64,000 nt of DNA from Chryseolinea lacunae (GCF_016735595.1 NZ_JAERRB010000005.1:434001-498000); one strand, 5' to 3'. Positions 34,672 through 43,286 are shown, numbered from the stretch's first letter. The notes: generated by a model not told the origin, from the sequence alone. Translations and numbers: made by a program.

Positions 34672-35487
34672 TTACACTTTTTCCAAAGGCATGTCGACAT
34701 TTCTTTCAACGTTGTGCAACGCAAACTTGTGTGAGCCGGGGATTTTGGAAAACAACATGTTCTGAACTTCATTGTTAATGAGGCATTTTGATTTGCCATT
34801 AAAGTGAACGTTGCAGGGAAATGTGCGCGATATCTTGCTGTATAGCCTGCCGCGGCTCACCATAAAGTTTTTTGTAAACCACTCCTGCTTGCTGTCCTTG
34901 TATTGCTGATAGCTGACCTTGTCGCCTTCCACAAGTCTGTCTTCTCCTATCTCGGGTGAGAACGTGCAGAATATCTCGCAGGCAGAGTCGAGCGATATCA
35001 AGTCCTGGTTGTTCAGATAACGGATCGTCCAGAGATATTGATTGCTGAATTGAAAGTTGTCTTCGTGATCGGCCAGGTTGTCCGACAGAAAATCCTTTAT
35101 TAGTCCGGCTCGTCCGATAAATCCGCCACTGTTCAGATAGCGATAGGGCGTTTCCGTTTTCGGGTATTGCTGCGCTAGGCTTTTGTCGGGATAACAAAAG
35201 CTCTCTGCGCTAAACAACAGATCTGTTTTTGCCTGTTTGAACTTGTACATGATTTCGTACTCGTCGCTCATGAGCAGGGAGTCGTAGCCATCGGTGAATA
35301 AGACAATTTCGTCGCTGTTCACATCTTCCAAGTAGTCGCGCAGCAATGAATCCTTCATGCGATTGCCCGAGAATTCATCATCGTTGCAGTGGATGGTCAC
35401 AAATTCCAAACTGTTGAGCGCGCAAGACAATTTCAACAACACGAAACCGTGTGAGTTCTGATCGGAAATAACTGTTATGACTTTCAT
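34672..35487 (-). CDS. Glycosyltransferase related to the PLOD (lysyl hydroxylase) GT domain
   Basis: A 271-residue protein. The pattern follows the N-terminal glycosyltransferase domain of animal procollagen lysyl hydroxylases: IVLFTDGYDSLLM (acidic D-G-Y-D in the metal/sugar-nucleotide position), LLFSAESFCYPDKSLAQQYP, then RYLNSGGFIGRAG, then an acidic segment and FPCNVHFNGKSK. No hydroxylase domain is attached. In animals this domain puts glucose or galactose on hydroxylysine. Here it is the last gene of an NRPS/PKS cluster, 4 nt after a GT2 gene, so it probably glycosylates the product, perhaps at a hydroxyl introduced by the CmlA-type enzyme. Donor and acceptor are inferred only. Confidence 0.75.
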   Translation of the reverse strand: MKVITVISDQNSHGFVLLKLSCALNSLEFVTIHCNDDEFSGNRMKDSLLRDYLEDVNSDEIVLFTDGYDSLLMSDEYEIMYKFKQAKTDLLFSAESFCYPDKSLAQQYPKTETPYRYLNSGGFIGRAGLIKDFLSDNLADHEDNFQFSNQYLWTIRYLNNQDLISLDSACEIFCTFSPEIGEDRLVEGDKVSYQQYKDSKQEWFTKNFMVSRGRLYSKISRTFPCNVHFNGKSKCLINNEVQNMLFSKIPGSHKFALHNVERNVDMPLEKV

Positions 35488-35491
35488 AGTT

Positions 35492-36397
35492 TCAAGAGGT
35501 TATGCGTGAAGGCTCCGACTGGAGGGCCAGAATTTTGTCGTTCAATTCAACAAACGTGCAGTCCATGAACAGCCGCGTTGCAAGGGTGTTGTACTTTCCG
35601 TTGAAGTATTTCTTGTTAGCCACTTCCTCTCCAAATTTTTCTTTCATTGTTGCTTCGCGGTCGTGTGGAAAGTGGATCGACTCGGCAGCGGCGTTCACCA
35701 CAAACGATACATCGTTGGCATGCAGCCTGTACCCCAGGTCGAGATCTTCAACACCCCAGTTGTAGTCGTAGTTTTCATCAAACATTCCCACTTCCACCAG
35801 GCTCGCTTTTGTGGCCGACACGTTGCAGGTAACAAAAAATATCCACGGCGCGGGCAGTCCGGCAAGGCTGTAGTTGACGCTTTTGTAGAAGTCGTGTCGC
35901 ATGTCCAGAAACTCACCGCGTTCGCGCAGCAAGCCGATGGTGCGGTCGGGGTCGAGAATGTCGATCGCGTCGCGAAACGTGTCAACATTTTTGATGTATT
36001 GGTCGTAGCCATACACATAGCCGATAACGGCCTGTGGCACCTCTTTCGCCCGGTGTGTTTGAATGTGCTCGCGTATGCAACCCGATGCCAGCAAAACACC
36101 ACTGTCTACAAAAATCAAAATCTCTCCCTGTGCATTTCGAATGCCCATGTTTCGTGCCGACGCCACACGATAACCTTTGTCGTCCTGAAAAAAATAACGA
36201 AGGCGCATCAGCGGTTCATACTTCCGAACAATTTCGCGCGTGTTGTCGTCCGAGCCATCGTCGGCCACAATCACTTCGATGGTTTGGTGGCCAAGGTCCT
36301 GGTTCAGGATCGAATGAAGGGTGTAGTCCAGCAACGTGCTCCTGTTGTAGGTCGGAACAATCACCGTAGCATCAATCTTTGTCTCTTTGTTGTTCAT
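35492..36397 (-). CDS. Family 2 glycosyltransferase
   Basis: About 301 residues from the ATG at 36397 (MNNKETKIDATVIVPTYNRS). GT2 fold: VIVPTYNRSTLLDYTLHSIL, EVIVADDGSDDNTREIVRKY, ILIFVDSGVLLASGCI (DxD equivalent DSG), and the C-terminal block NWGVEDLDLGYRLHANDVSF seen in polypeptide-GalNAc-transferase and chondroitin-polymerase-type enzymes. It acts in the cytoplasm on a nucleotide sugar. Start 28 nt after the docking-C gene and 4 nt before the PLOD-like gene: one operon. Confidence 0.9.
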   Translation of the reverse strand: MNNKETKIDATVIVPTYNRSTLLDYTLHSILNQDLGHQTIEVIVADDGSDDNTREIVRKYEPLMRLRYFFQDDKGYRVASARNMGIRNAQGEILIFVDSGVLLASGCIREHIQTHRAKEVPQAVIGYVYGYDQYIKNVDTFRDAIDILDPDRTIGLLRERGEFLDMRHDFYKSVNYSLAGLPAPWIFFVTCNVSATKASLVEVGMFDENYDYNWGVEDLDLGYRLHANDVSFVVNAAAESIHFPHDREATMKEKFGEEVANKKYFNGKYNTLATRLFMDCTFVELNDKILALQSEPSRITS

Positions 36398-36425
36398 AGC
36401 TTTTCTTTGGATCGTTTTGAAAATA

Positions 36426-37967
36426 TTAAACCAGCAGGTCAATGATTCTCGTGGTTGGGTTCCGTGTTGTTGCGTGCAGAAATTTGATGTATTGCTCAAA
36501 CAGCGCCTCGATCATACCGGGTGCATAATAGTATTGATAGCTGCGACACTCCAGCGAAAGACCGTTTGCATATTCCTTTATTTCCAGGTATGAGTTGGCC
36601 AACATCCGCTCGGGTGAAGACACCTGGCTGACGTGCCGTGGCGTGAAATCAAGGATGTGGTTTTGTTTTGATGCTTCGGTGGCCAGGTAGTTGATCTTGA
36701 ATATGTTCTTGTTGCAGAAGGGCCAACTGCCGTCGGCTTCCCACGGGTATTTGAATTTGGTTGATTCCAGAAAATTATGGCAGAGCCCCACCACCGCGTC
36801 GGTCACCGAATTATCAGGATCGATCCTGTTGAACAGAAAGATATATTCCGTGCAATTTCCCACCATGTTCTCCAGCTCCAGGCGGTCGCGGTCCATAAAC
36901 AAAATGGAGGTGAGCACATTTCGTTGCTCAAATATTCTCGAAAGAAAAATTATAAACGTAGACGTTACCAAACCAAAAAGACTGACGTGACGTTGCACAG
37001 CCAGCACGCGCAGTTTCGCGATCAAGTCTTCGCCTACAAAAAATGTATGGAAATGTTTGTGCGCCAATTTCTCGACGTGACGTTCAGAAAATCGGGCGTA
37101 GAGTTTGTTAAAATCAAATTCAAAAGAATTGTCCAAATGGCGTTCCTCCCAATAGGCTTTGTGGTCGTAGTGTGCCATGGCGTCGTTTTTCCAGGCCACA
37201 AAATCTTTCAGCTGAATTTGCTCACGCGTCGTAGGCACGTCGCTCCAAGCCACAAATGCGTTGTAGATCTCAAAAAATTCATTCATTAGAAAATCGATCG
37301 ACGCAAGGTCGAACACAATGTGCTCGGCGAAGACCGCGATCAGGCACGACTCGTCGTCAACGTGGTGGACCTGCATCTTGAAGAGGCATTCTTTTTCAAG
37401 ATCAATCATACGCGCAGTTTCCTTATCAATACATTCTTTTGCAGCGCCGCCGGGGTCATTTTGTTGTCGCCAGTCAAACACTTCCACCCCATAGCGTTGT
37501 GCATCGTAGTCGTGAATTTTGAGTTTCAGTTCGCCATCGAGCGTAAAGAAATTTGTGCGCAAGGCTTCATGGCTTTTGATGATATGGATGAACACGCGTT
37601 TCAATACATCGATGTCGACGGAAACGTTTTTGACAATTGTCATCTTGAACAGATCTTCGCCACGGCCTCGTTTGGTAGCAAAATTCCAGTCGACGCGCTG
37701 GTGGTTCGAGGTGTTGTAGTATTCCTGATCTTCTATGGGTTGAATGGTCTGCGGGGTGGTGTGGCGTTCTGAAAAATACGTGACCATGGCGGCCTTATTT
37801 GCTTTCAGCAGGTGCATCAGTTCGGGTGTGAGATTCTCTTTGGCGCCCGAGATTACGAGCTGACCATCCTTCACGCGAATGCTCACATTTATGGCCTTCA
37901 AATTTTCCAGCAGGGCCGTTCGAACATCGTTTTCAACATCCATTGTTTCGTTTGTTTCTGCGTGCAT
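36426..37967 (-). CDS. Stand-alone NRPS condensation-domain protein with TubC docking domain
   Basis: A 513-residue protein (an ATG at 37943 is an alternative start). Residues about 10-68 form a TubC-type N-terminal docking domain (ALLENLKAINVSIRVKDGQL, ELMHLLKANKAAMVTYF). The remainder is a condensation domain whose HHxxxDG motif reads EHIVFDL at 215-221: the catalytic second His (H216) and Asp (D220) remain, but the first His is Glu and the Gly is Leu. No carrier or adenylation domain is attached. It probably joins or releases the finished chain, receiving it from a partner that carries the matching tail. It opens the second cluster operon, after a terminator. Confidence 0.82.
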   Translation of the reverse strand: MHAETNETMDVENDVRTALLENLKAINVSIRVKDGQLVISGAKENLTPELMHLLKANKAAMVTYFSERHTTPQTIQPIEDQEYYNTSNHQRVDWNFATKRGRGEDLFKMTIVKNVSVDIDVLKRVFIHIIKSHEALRTNFFTLDGELKLKIHDYDAQRYGVEVFDWRQQNDPGGAAKECIDKETARMIDLEKECLFKMQVHHVDDESCLIAVFAEHIVFDLASIDFLMNEFFEIYNAFVAWSDVPTTREQIQLKDFVAWKNDAMAHYDHKAYWEERHLDNSFEFDFNKLYARFSERHVEKLAHKHFHTFFVGEDLIAKLRVLAVQRHVSLFGLVTSTFIIFLSRIFEQRNVLTSILFMDRDRLELENMVGNCTEYIFLFNRIDPDNSVTDAVVGLCHNFLESTKFKYPWEADGSWPFCNKNIFKINYLATEASKQNHILDFTPRHVSQVSSPERMLANSYLEIKEYANGLSLECRSYQYYYAPGMIEALFEQYIKFLHATTRNPTTRIIDLLV

Positions 37968-38274
37968 GACAGGCTTCAGTTTTTATGCCGTGAGGTAGCG
38001 TTTTGCCGGTGTCGGGCTGTCGCCAACCGCTGACCGTACTAAATACGCGATCCTGTTTCGCGACATAAAAAATTTTAGACAAACGTTGCTCTGGTGTAGA
38101 CGTAATTGGATTTCGGGCTGTCTCGTTTAAAAACCGGCATGCGAGAATCCCGACGCGCTCACCCACCATCGTCGCAAAAACATCACCATGGATTTTTCTT
38201 TTTTAGCAATGTCTACAAACAAAAAAAGCCCCGACAAGTCGGAGCTTTTTTTGCGCTACAGGTGAGCTGGGTTT
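37968..38274. other. Intergenic region between the two cluster operons
   Basis: 307 nt holding a terminator at 38221-38252 and presumably the promoter for the docking-C operon. No consensus TAnnTTTG box was found by eye on the minus strand. Confidence 0.5.
38221..38252 (-). terminator. Terminator ending the main cluster operon
   Basis: AAAAAAAGC-CCCGAC-AA-GTCGG-AGCTTTTTTT: GTCGG pairs with CCGAC, and the outer GCT/AGC and A/T runs extend the stem. A U-run follows in either direction. It lies 22 nt beyond the stop of the GIY-YIG-like gene. Confidence 0.85.
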
Positions 38275-38658
38275 TTAGTGAATCTTGTCTATCGCTTCAT
38301 CATGAACGGGTTTATAGTGATCGTGCCATTGCATTTTCTTTTTCATTCGTTGTGCTTCAGTCAATTCCGGAACAAGCTCATAGACCAGTTCTTTCATTTT
38401 AATGGACTGCATAAAAATTCGAACGTCGTCCGAAGGTGATTCAAAACACGCCATGATCGACCGGCGCAAATTAGACGTCTCGCCGACCATGCGGGGGTTA
38501 GCCGCTTTGCCACCGATGCGCCCGCAAATCAAGTAGACGGCCGGAGCCTCCGGTATCGTCTGCAGGTTGTCGCGACCGTCGAGATTGTTGGCGTGGTGAT
38601 ATAGTGTTGTGCTGAGGTAGCCGGCGTGTTTTTCGAGCGGAACATAGAAGTGGGGCAT
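38275..38658 (-). CDS. GIY-YIG-like protein in the biosynthetic cluster
   Basis: A 127-residue protein. The central block APAVYLICGRIGGKAANPRM followed by VGETSNLRRSI has the shape of a GIY-YIG domain: (G)VY(L)I, then Y/M-V-G-E-T and N-L-R-R. The first Tyr is kept and the second (YIG) is Met. The C-terminal part is helical and charged (TEAQRMKKKMQWHDHYKP). Such domains are normally nucleases; here, next to biosynthetic genes and ending an operon, its role is unclear. It could be a degenerate domain used for binding. Homology is judged by eye. Confidence 0.5.
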   Translation of the reverse strand: MPHFYVPLEKHAGYLSTTLYHHANNLDGRDNLQTIPEAPAVYLICGRIGGKAANPRMVGETSNLRRSIMACFESPSDDVRIFMQSIKMKELVYELVPELTEAQRMKKKMQWHDHYKPVHDEAIDKIH

Positions 38659-38668
38659 ACGCTACTTT

Positions 38669-39376
38669 TTAAAACGGATCGATATTGAAGCTGTGGCCTT
38701 TCACAAAATAGCCGAGTGAGCCATTTCTTATCTTAAACGAAATACCAAATTCATCTTCCCAATGATGAAGTATGGATTGCTCGCCCGGGCGATCGGCATC
38801 GTCCAGAAACACGATGGCATTGGGGGCCAGTTTAGTCATAACAAACTGCATCGCCGGGTAGCGTGCCTGGCCCTTGGTTTCCTCCCATGCCGGTGGTCCG
38901 TCAATCACCACCATGTCCCACGGGCCGGCAAACAAATTCAATACGTTCAAGTCGTACCACACGTTGGATTGCAAGGCCAGGGGGCATGGTTTGAGCGGTG
39001 CATAAATAACGGAAAGCACATCGTCGAGCCGCTCGTTTTTTATGAGGGTTTCCATCACCTTCACCCATTTCAGATCATGCTCTACGGTAGTGACCGTTGC
39101 CGTCAGTTTATTCTTCCGAATCAGACGCCCCATCAAAATGGTCGACATACCAGCTCCGAATTCCAGGATATTTTGCCGGCCGTTCACAACGATGTCGTTG
39201 AGCAGATACGTCAGGTCTACGGGGCCCATGGCCGAATTAGACATCGGCAAGTAGGGACCCTCAAGCAGTGTCTGGAGAATGTTGAATGCATATACGTCTT
39301 TCAGTTTCCGCTTGACATCGTGAACATGTTCGTCAAGGTCTATTTCTTTTAGTTCCAGATATTCGTTCATTGTCAT
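38669..39376 (-). CDS. Class I SAM methyltransferase-like protein
   Basis: A 235-residue protein with the Rossmann-type start NILEFGAGMSTILMGRLIRK (motif I E-F-G-A-G-M-S-T), then VTTVEHDLKWVKVMETLIKN (acidic motif II), then GPWDMVVIDGPPAWEETKGQ and VFLDDADRPGEQSILHHW. This is the Methyltransf_24 type of fold, often found with glycan or natural-product genes. It may methylate the product or a sugar; binding of S-adenosylmethionine is inferred from motif I. It lies between the heptose genes and the GIY-YIG-like gene in the same operon. Confidence 0.7.
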   Translation of the reverse strand: MTMNEYLELKEIDLDEHVHDVKRKLKDVYAFNILQTLLEGPYLPMSNSAMGPVDLTYLLNDIVVNGRQNILEFGAGMSTILMGRLIRKNKLTATVTTVEHDLKWVKVMETLIKNERLDDVLSVIYAPLKPCPLALQSNVWYDLNVLNLFAGPWDMVVIDGPPAWEETKGQARYPAMQFVMTKLAPNAIVFLDDADRPGEQSILHHWEDEFGISFKIRNGSLGYFVKGHSFNIDPF

Positions 39377-39412
39377 GTTTCAGGTTACGTTGAATCGATT
39401 TTGCTTTGATTG

Positions 39413-40885
39413 TCAATTGACCGCCACCATTTCCGGCGCAAACCGCGGCACTTTCACAGACTGCATTTTTGATATAATGCCCGTGGTGCTGGAGTTTTTG
39501 ATGTAAGGCGCCAGTACGACATGACCACCATAGGATTGGATAAAATCAAATCCCACAACGTCTTCACGTTTATAGTCGGCGCCCTTAATGAGAACATCGG
39601 GTTTCAATGTGCGGATCAAATGCTCCGGCGTGTCGTCTTCAAAGAGCACGATGGCGTCGACGCTGGAGAATTCCGACATCACGATGCAACGTTCTTTCTC
39701 ATTGTGAATAGGACGCGTGGCGCCCTTGAGCCGCTTCACAGAACAGTCGCTGTTAACAGCCACGATGAGGCGGTCGCAATTCTTTTTGGCAAACAGTAAC
39801 GTCTGGATGTGGCCGACGTGAATGAGATCAAAACAACCGTTGGTGAACCCGACGGTCAATCCTTCTTTACGCCAGCGCTGCACCAGCAGCGACAGTTCTT
39901 TCATCTTACTGACCTTGCTGTCGGCACGTACTTCTCTTTCTATCTCCGCTGCGGTGGTAGTGGACGTTCCCGTTTTTCCCACCACAATGCCCGCCGCAAT
40001 ATTCGACAGCGCGCAGGCATCGTCCATTTGCGCGCCGGTGGCATAGGCCGCTGCCAGCGAGGCGATGACCGTGTCGCCTGCCCCCGACACATCGTATACA
40101 TCGCGCTTGCATGCGGCAAACCACGTGCTGTTTTCGGGAGTAATCAACATCATGCCCTCCTTGCCCAGTGTGAGCAGACAATACTGCACGCCCAGGCTGG
40201 CGATCAGTTCCCTTGCATAGAATTCTTCCTTGCCAACAATGTTCGCGTTGGGAAAGGCTTGCCGCAGTTCTTTTTCATTTGGCTTTATGAGTGTGGCATT
40301 TCTGTAGAGCGAGTAGTCGCTTCCTTTGGGATCGACAAACACCGGAATGTTTTTTGACGTTGCCAGTTTGATGATGCCCTCGCACAACCGGCTTGACAAC
40401 ACACCCTTCTTGTAGTCCGACAACACAATGATGTCGGTGGTGGCCAACTGGAGGTTCACCAGTTCGATAATCTGGTTCTCGACGGCCACAGAATGAACGG
40501 GCGCGCCCTCCACATCGGTTCTCAAAATCTGTTGATATCCTGACACGTATCGTGTTTTAGTGACGGTGGGTGTTGCCTTGCATTTCAGCAAGTATGACGT
40601 CACGTTCTCGATCGCGTTCAGCAGGTCGGTCACCTTTCCGCCATTTTCGTCGGTTCCGATAATACTGATCAGACAGGACCTGGCGCCCAGTGAACTCAGA
40701 TTTGAAATTACGTTGCCGGCGCCGCCCAACATGGCCTTCTGTTCCTGAATTTTCAAGACGGGGATCGGCGCTTCCGGAGAAATGCGATCGACCGAACCGT
40801 AGACATATGTGTCGAGCATAACGTCACCTATAACAAGGACGGATGCATTCTGGAGGTTTCTAGTAATGGAGTGTATAGTGTTCAT
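39413..40885 (-). CDS. hldE: Bifunctional heptose-7-phosphate kinase / heptose-1-phosphate adenylyltransferase
   Basis: About 490 residues from the ATG at 40885 (MNTIHSITRNLQ). Residues 1-315 are a PfkB-type kinase (VIGDVMLDTYVYGSVDRISP, then DVSGAGDTVIASLAAAYATG with the catalytic Asp). Residues about 340-470 are a nucleotidyltransferase with the HxGH motif at 356-359 (FDLIHVGHIQTLLFAKK). Both halves are complete. The enzyme makes D-glycero-D-manno-heptose 1,7-bisphosphate and, after a phosphatase step, ADP-heptose. Its start overlaps the gmhA stop by 26 nt. Its place inside an NRPS/PKS cluster suggests the sugar is for the product. Confidence 0.95.
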   Translation of the reverse strand: MNTIHSITRNLQNASVLVIGDVMLDTYVYGSVDRISPEAPIPVLKIQEQKAMLGGAGNVISNLSSLGARSCLISIIGTDENGGKVTDLLNAIENVTSYLLKCKATPTVTKTRYVSGYQQILRTDVEGAPVHSVAVENQIIELVNLQLATTDIIVLSDYKKGVLSSRLCEGIIKLATSKNIPVFVDPKGSDYSLYRNATLIKPNEKELRQAFPNANIVGKEEFYARELIASLGVQYCLLTLGKEGMMLITPENSTWFAACKRDVYDVSGAGDTVIASLAAAYATGAQMDDACALSNIAAGIVVGKTGTSTTTAAEIEREVRADSKVSKMKELSLLVQRWRKEGLTVGFTNGCFDLIHVGHIQTLLFAKKNCDRLIVAVNSDCSVKRLKGATRPIHNEKERCIVMSEFSSVDAIVLFEDDTPEHLIRTLKPDVLIKGADYKREDVVGFDFIQSYGGHVVLAPYIKNSSTTGIISKMQSVKVPRFAPEMVAVN

Positions 40886-41483
40886 CGCAAAATTCACATA
40901 AGAGGTGACCAATTAAAATATGTGCTTCCTGTATTCTCGCCGTGTCGTTGGCGGCCACGATGATCGGCAGGTCCACGAGGTTGCCGGCCACGCCACCATC
41001 TTTGCCCAGCAAACCGATGGTGAACACGCCGCGTGTTTTTGCCGCTTCAATGGCCTTCACAAGACACGGGCTGTTTCCTGAAGTGGATATTGCCACCAAC
41101 ACATCGCCTGGATTGCAGAGGCTGCTGACCTGACGTTCGAATATGTATTCATAACCAAAGTCGTTGGCCACGGCGGTGATGATGGAAGTGTCGGTGGTGA
41201 GGGCCATGGCCGGCAGCGGCTTTCGGTTGGTTTTGAAACGACCCACAAATTCTGCGGCCAGGTGCTGGCTGTCGGCGGCCGATCCGCCGTTGCCCATAAA
41301 ACAAATCTTGCCACCGCTGTTGAAGCATTTTAATGTGGCCCTGCAAAGTTCCTTTATGCCGTGCATATTGAACAGCAGCAGAGATTCGATCACGTTGGTG
41401 TGTGACTGAATGATTTCTTCAATCTTTGTGTCCGCTTCAGAATCAATCGCGCTGTCGTGGAGTGTGACATCATATGTATCCAT
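40860..41483 (-). CDS. gmhA: Sedoheptulose-7-phosphate isomerase
   Basis: About 207 residues from the ATG at 41483. A SIS-domain protein with CFMGNGGSAADSQHLAAEFV and VLVAISTSGNSPCLVKAIEA, then the C-terminal EAHILIGHLLCEFCDEHY with the metal/catalytic His and Glu. It converts sedoheptulose 7-phosphate to D-glycero-D-manno-heptose 7-phosphate, the first step of ADP-heptose synthesis. Gene order is hldD, gmhA, hldE in the direction of transcription, tightly packed. The phosphatase of the pathway (gmhB) is not in the window. Confidence 0.95.
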   Translation of the reverse strand: MDTYDVTLHDSAIDSEADTKIEEIIQSHTNVIESLLLFNMHGIKELCRATLKCFNSGGKICFMGNGGSAADSQHLAAEFVGRFKTNRKPLPAMALTTDTSIITAVANDFGYEYIFERQVSSLCNPGDVLVAISTSGNSPCLVKAIEAAKTRGVFTIGLLGKDGGVAGNLVDLPIIVAANDTARIQEAHILIGHLLCEFCDEHYTLHY

Positions 41484-41523
41484 AAAGTAAAAGGTTATAG
41501 GATGAAATTGTACAGGAGGAAAA

Positions 41524-42489
41524 TCAGTTATTGCCATACGCCCTGTTGTGCTTCAGATAGTTGTCGACATAGTCGGCGATGCCGTCTTCGAGCGTATAAA
41601 ACTCTCGTGTGTATCCTGCGTTTCGCAGCTTGTCGACATTTGCGCGGGTGAAATATTGGTAGGTGTGCCGCATCTTCTCCGGCATGTCTATGAATTCGAT
41701 GGCTTCGGGTTTGCCGCATACGCGGAAGAGTGCTTGTGCCAGGTCGCAAAAACTTCGGGCCTTTCCGGAACCGACGTTGTAGATTCCAGACGCGGGGCGA
41801 TGGTGCGCCATGTGCAGGCATACATCAACAATATCTTCGACATAGATAAAGTCGCGTTCCTGCCGGCCGTTTTCGAATTGCGAATTGTAGGATCGAAAGA
41901 GTTGAATCTTATGCGTGGTGTTGATTTGATGATAGGCATGCCAGATGACCGATGCCATCCTGCCTTTGTGATTTTCGTTGGGGCCAAACACATTGAAGAA
42001 TTTCAGACCCGCCCAAAACGGCGGTCGCTGTTCCTGCTTCAATGCCCACGTGTCGAAGTGATGTTTTGAGTCGCCATAAGGGTTGAGGGGTGTGAGGCTG
42101 TCGAGGTGATCTTCGTCGTCGTTGAAGCCCAGCGTTCCCGCGCCGTAGGTGGCGGCCGAAGAAGCATAAACCAACGGGAGGTCATAGCGCACACAGCGTT
42201 GCCAAATGGCTTTTGTGTAGTCGGTGTTGAGTGCTCGCAGCAGTTCACGATCAAACTCAATGGTGTCGGTTCGTGCACCGAGGTGAAAAATAAAATCGAC
42301 AGCGGCGTGATGCTTGTCGAGCCACGCCAGAAAGTGACGGCGGTCAACGCGCGTCAGGTTTGGCACATCGCGCAGACGGTTCTTGCGTTCCTCGTCGTGG
42401 AAGTTGTCTACCGCCACAATTTCGGCACCACGCAATTTTCTGGCAAGCACACTGCCGATAAAGCCCAGCGCACCGGTGACTACGATCAT
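41524..42489 (-). CDS. hldD: ADP-glyceromanno-heptose 6-epimerase
   Basis: A 321-residue short-chain dehydrogenase-type epimerase. NADP-binding start MIVVTGALGFIGSVLARKLR; the HldD-specific block ATYGAGTLGFNDDEDHLDSL; catalytic Tyr/Lys in NPYGDSKHHFDTW; FNVFGPNENHKGRMASVIWH; and QERDFIYVEDIVDVCL. It turns ADP-D-glycero into ADP-L-glycero-D-manno-heptose, the donor used by GT9 heptosyltransferases. Such an enzyme is encoded in the same cluster at 57024. Confidence 0.95.
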   Translation of the reverse strand: MIVVTGALGFIGSVLARKLRGAEIVAVDNFHDEERKNRLRDVPNLTRVDRRHFLAWLDKHHAAVDFIFHLGARTDTIEFDRELLRALNTDYTKAIWQRCVRYDLPLVYASSAATYGAGTLGFNDDEDHLDSLTPLNPYGDSKHHFDTWALKQEQRPPFWAGLKFFNVFGPNENHKGRMASVIWHAYHQINTTHKIQLFRSYNSQFENGRQERDFIYVEDIVDVCLHMAHHRPASGIYNVGSGKARSFCDLAQALFRVCGKPEAIEFIDMPEKMRHTYQYFTRANVDKLRNAGYTREFYTLEDGIADYVDNYLKHNRAYGNN

Positions 42490-42569
42490 ATTGATTTGGG
42501 TAAATGTTTTTTTTAAACAAGACTATTCCCTTGTGCGGGAAGCTGTGCCGGCACGAGAGGCCGATGTGT

Positions 42570-43286
42570 TTAGTCCACGGCTACGAGCGACTCGGTGGCT
42601 ACGGTGTTCTCGATGATACGAACGATCTCCTTGACGTGATCGAAAATAAAAAAATGGTTTCCTGGAAATTGCCGGGCCACAATGGGCCGTGTTGTTTCGC
42701 GCTGCCAGGCCACAACCTGTTCGTAAGAAACCTGCTCGTCGGCGCCGGTCATTACGGTGATGGGCACATCAAATGCTTCCGACGGTTCGTATTCATAGGT
42801 GTCGAGCGCCTGAAAATCGGCTCTGAAAATGGGTTCGAAAAAACTCATGATGTCTTCGTCGTCCAGCACTTCGGCGGGGCTGCCGCCCAGCTCTTTAATG
42901 GCTTGGATAAATTTATCTTTGCTCAACAGATAGCGCGCCGGTTTCACATCGTCGCTGATGGATGGCCCGCCCCTGCCGGTCACAAAGAGGTGCAGGGGTT
43001 TTGGCAAATTGTCTCTGACGATGCGCTTAGTGACGAGGTAGGCCACCACGGTGCCCATGCTGTGTCCGTAGAGCGCATAGTTTTCGCCGGCGTGTTTCTT
43101 CACAAACTCGTAGGCGTCGTCAACGATGCGGCTCATCTCCGTCAACAGCGATTCCTTGAATCGTGCTCCCCTACCGGGATAGTCCAGCGGAACGATGTGA
43201 AGATGCCTGGGGGCAATCTTCGAGAACGTGTTGTAGGAATATTTACTGCCTCCCGCAAACGGGAAACACAAAAGATTAATTTTCAT
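42570..43286 (-). CDS. Type II thioesterase
   Basis: About 238 residues from the ATG at 43286 (MKINLLCFPFAGGSKYSYNT). Alpha/beta hydrolase of the external NRPS/PKS editing type: start FPFAGGS, DYPGRGARF, nucleophile S76 in YGHSMGT, acid in TGADEQV, and His in FPGNHFFIFDHV. It removes wrong or stalled acyl groups from carrier domains. No thioesterase is fused to the synthases here, so it may also release product. It lies between the heptose genes and the small unknown protein. Confidence 0.93.
   Translation of the reverse strand: MKINLLCFPFAGGSKYSYNTFSKIAPRHLHIVPLDYPGRGARFKESLLTEMSRIVDDAYEFVKKHAGENYALYGHSMGTVVAYLVTKRIVRDNLPKPLHLFVTGRGGPSISDDVKPARYLLSKDKFIQAIKELGGSPAEVLDDEDIMSFFEPIFRADFQALDTYEYEPSEAFDVPITVMTGADEQVSYEQVVAWQRETTRPIVARQFPGNHFFIFDHVKEIVRIIENTVATESLVAVD

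Noticed and set aside
39413-42489. Reading the right part as an LPS or capsule locus because of heptose genes and glycosyltransferases
   Set aside because: The same operon contains NRPS, PKS, type II thioesterase, CmlA hydroxylase and a peptide exporter, and no lipid A, polymerase or flippase gene.
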